This document shows positions 14,978 to 15,110 of a DNA stretch of 15,110 nt, piece after piece. The DNA comes from Bacteroidota bacterium. GTDB taxonomy: Bacteria > Bacteroidota > Bacteroidia > UKL13-3. Position 1 is the stretch's first letter. Each line of letters opens with the position of its first letter. The stretch lies in assembly GCA_947460565.1 (NCBI GenBank), contig CANHJJ010000014.1, forward strand, positions 1-15,110, written 5' to 3'. Both the position numbers and the translations under genes were made by a program. The notes under the pieces are model-generated. The model did not search any database. It was not told the origin of the DNA and saw nothing but the letters and a program-made list of their open reading frames with translations.

Positions 14978-15110
14978 ATGCCGATGCGTTTCAAAAAAAT
15001 CATATTTAACAAGTATATCATAGCTAGTTTGCTTTTGGTATTACTTTTGTTTTTTAACGACAGAAATAGCATCATCAACCAATTTAAATACCGCGAACAG
15101 CTCAATAAAT
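14978..15110 (+). CDS. DivIC/FtsB-like septum formation initiator, N-terminal part (3' truncated by window edge)
   Basis: The ATG at 14978 (or the second Met at 14984) opens a frame that runs off the right edge after 44 codons. The peptide has a short basic start (MRFKKIIFNKY), one transmembrane segment (about 13-26, rich in Leu and Val), then FFNDRNSIINQFKYREQLNK. A short cytoplasmic tail, one membrane span, an F-x-D-R-N-x-x-x-x-Q block and the start of a coiled coil are the hallmarks of Bacteroidota DivIC/FtsB-like division proteins, which join FtsL and FtsQ at the septum. An FtsB homologue next to eno is also known in Proteobacteria, which supports the call. Only about the first 40% of the expected protein (around 100 residues) is visible. 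Confidence 0.8.
   Translation, partial: MPMRFKKIIFNKYIIASLLLVLLLFFNDRNSIINQFKYREQLNK

Noticed and set aside
1..15110. Defence island, mobile element, CRISPR or biosynthetic cluster
   Set aside because: Searched by eye on both strands: no integrase or transposase, no repeated spacer pattern, no toxin-antitoxin pair and no biosynthetic enzymes. The segment reads as core genome with small envelope genes in between.

Overview
The window looks like a chromosomal housekeeping segment of a low-GC member of the Bacteroidota. The evidence is AT-rich DNA, a carA promoter of the Bacteroidota type (TTTG, 20 bp, TAnnTTTG), many secreted proteins whose signal peptides end in A-Q or G-Q, a PG_1098/THUMP-like methyltransferase family I know mainly from this phylum, and the order carA - eno - divIC-like. 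No phage, transposon, CRISPR array, rRNA or tRNA is visible. No gap between genes exceeds about 240 bases, and almost every base belongs to a confidently bounded gene.

Layout. (1) 2-1750, + strand: the C-terminal half of murA (peptidoglycan precursor synthesis), followed 3 bases later by a lipoprotein GH53 endo-galactanase. (2) 1756-4833, - strand: a possible operon transcribed as prfC (release factor 3), then a small secreted two-cysteine protein, then a ligase-associated metallo-beta-lactamase-fold exonuclease. (3) 5070-6182, + strand: an enolase-superfamily dipeptide epimerase, ending at an 11-bp inverted repeat that probably terminates transcription from both sides. (4) 6234-7463, - strand: a THUMP-like SAM methyltransferase. 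A 27-residue lipoprotein (7502-7585, +) starts in the short gap upstream of it. (5) 7582-7989, - strand: an OsmC-family peroxidase-like protein. (6) 8008-12352, + strand: an outer-membrane-type protein, lipA, a two-domain chromate transporter, a secreted carboxypeptidase-regulatory-domain protein and another outer-membrane-type protein. (7) 12434-15110, + strand: carA with its own promoter, enolase, and the start of a DivIC/FtsB-like septum protein that runs off the window.

Functional links are loose. murA, the dipeptide epimerase (recycling of murein or other dipeptides) and the DivIC-like protein all touch the cell envelope or division. lipA, carA and eno are core metabolism. Several small envelope proteins of unknown function lie between them. 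I found no convincing undescribed multi-gene system. The more interesting items are small: the 27-residue lipoprotein, a near-perfect 13-bp hairpin before the divIC-like gene, phased ATTTTAAA repeats upstream of eno, two genes that appear to use TTG starts, a galactanase outside any polysaccharide-utilisation locus, and a 'ligase-associated' nuclease with no ligase beside it.
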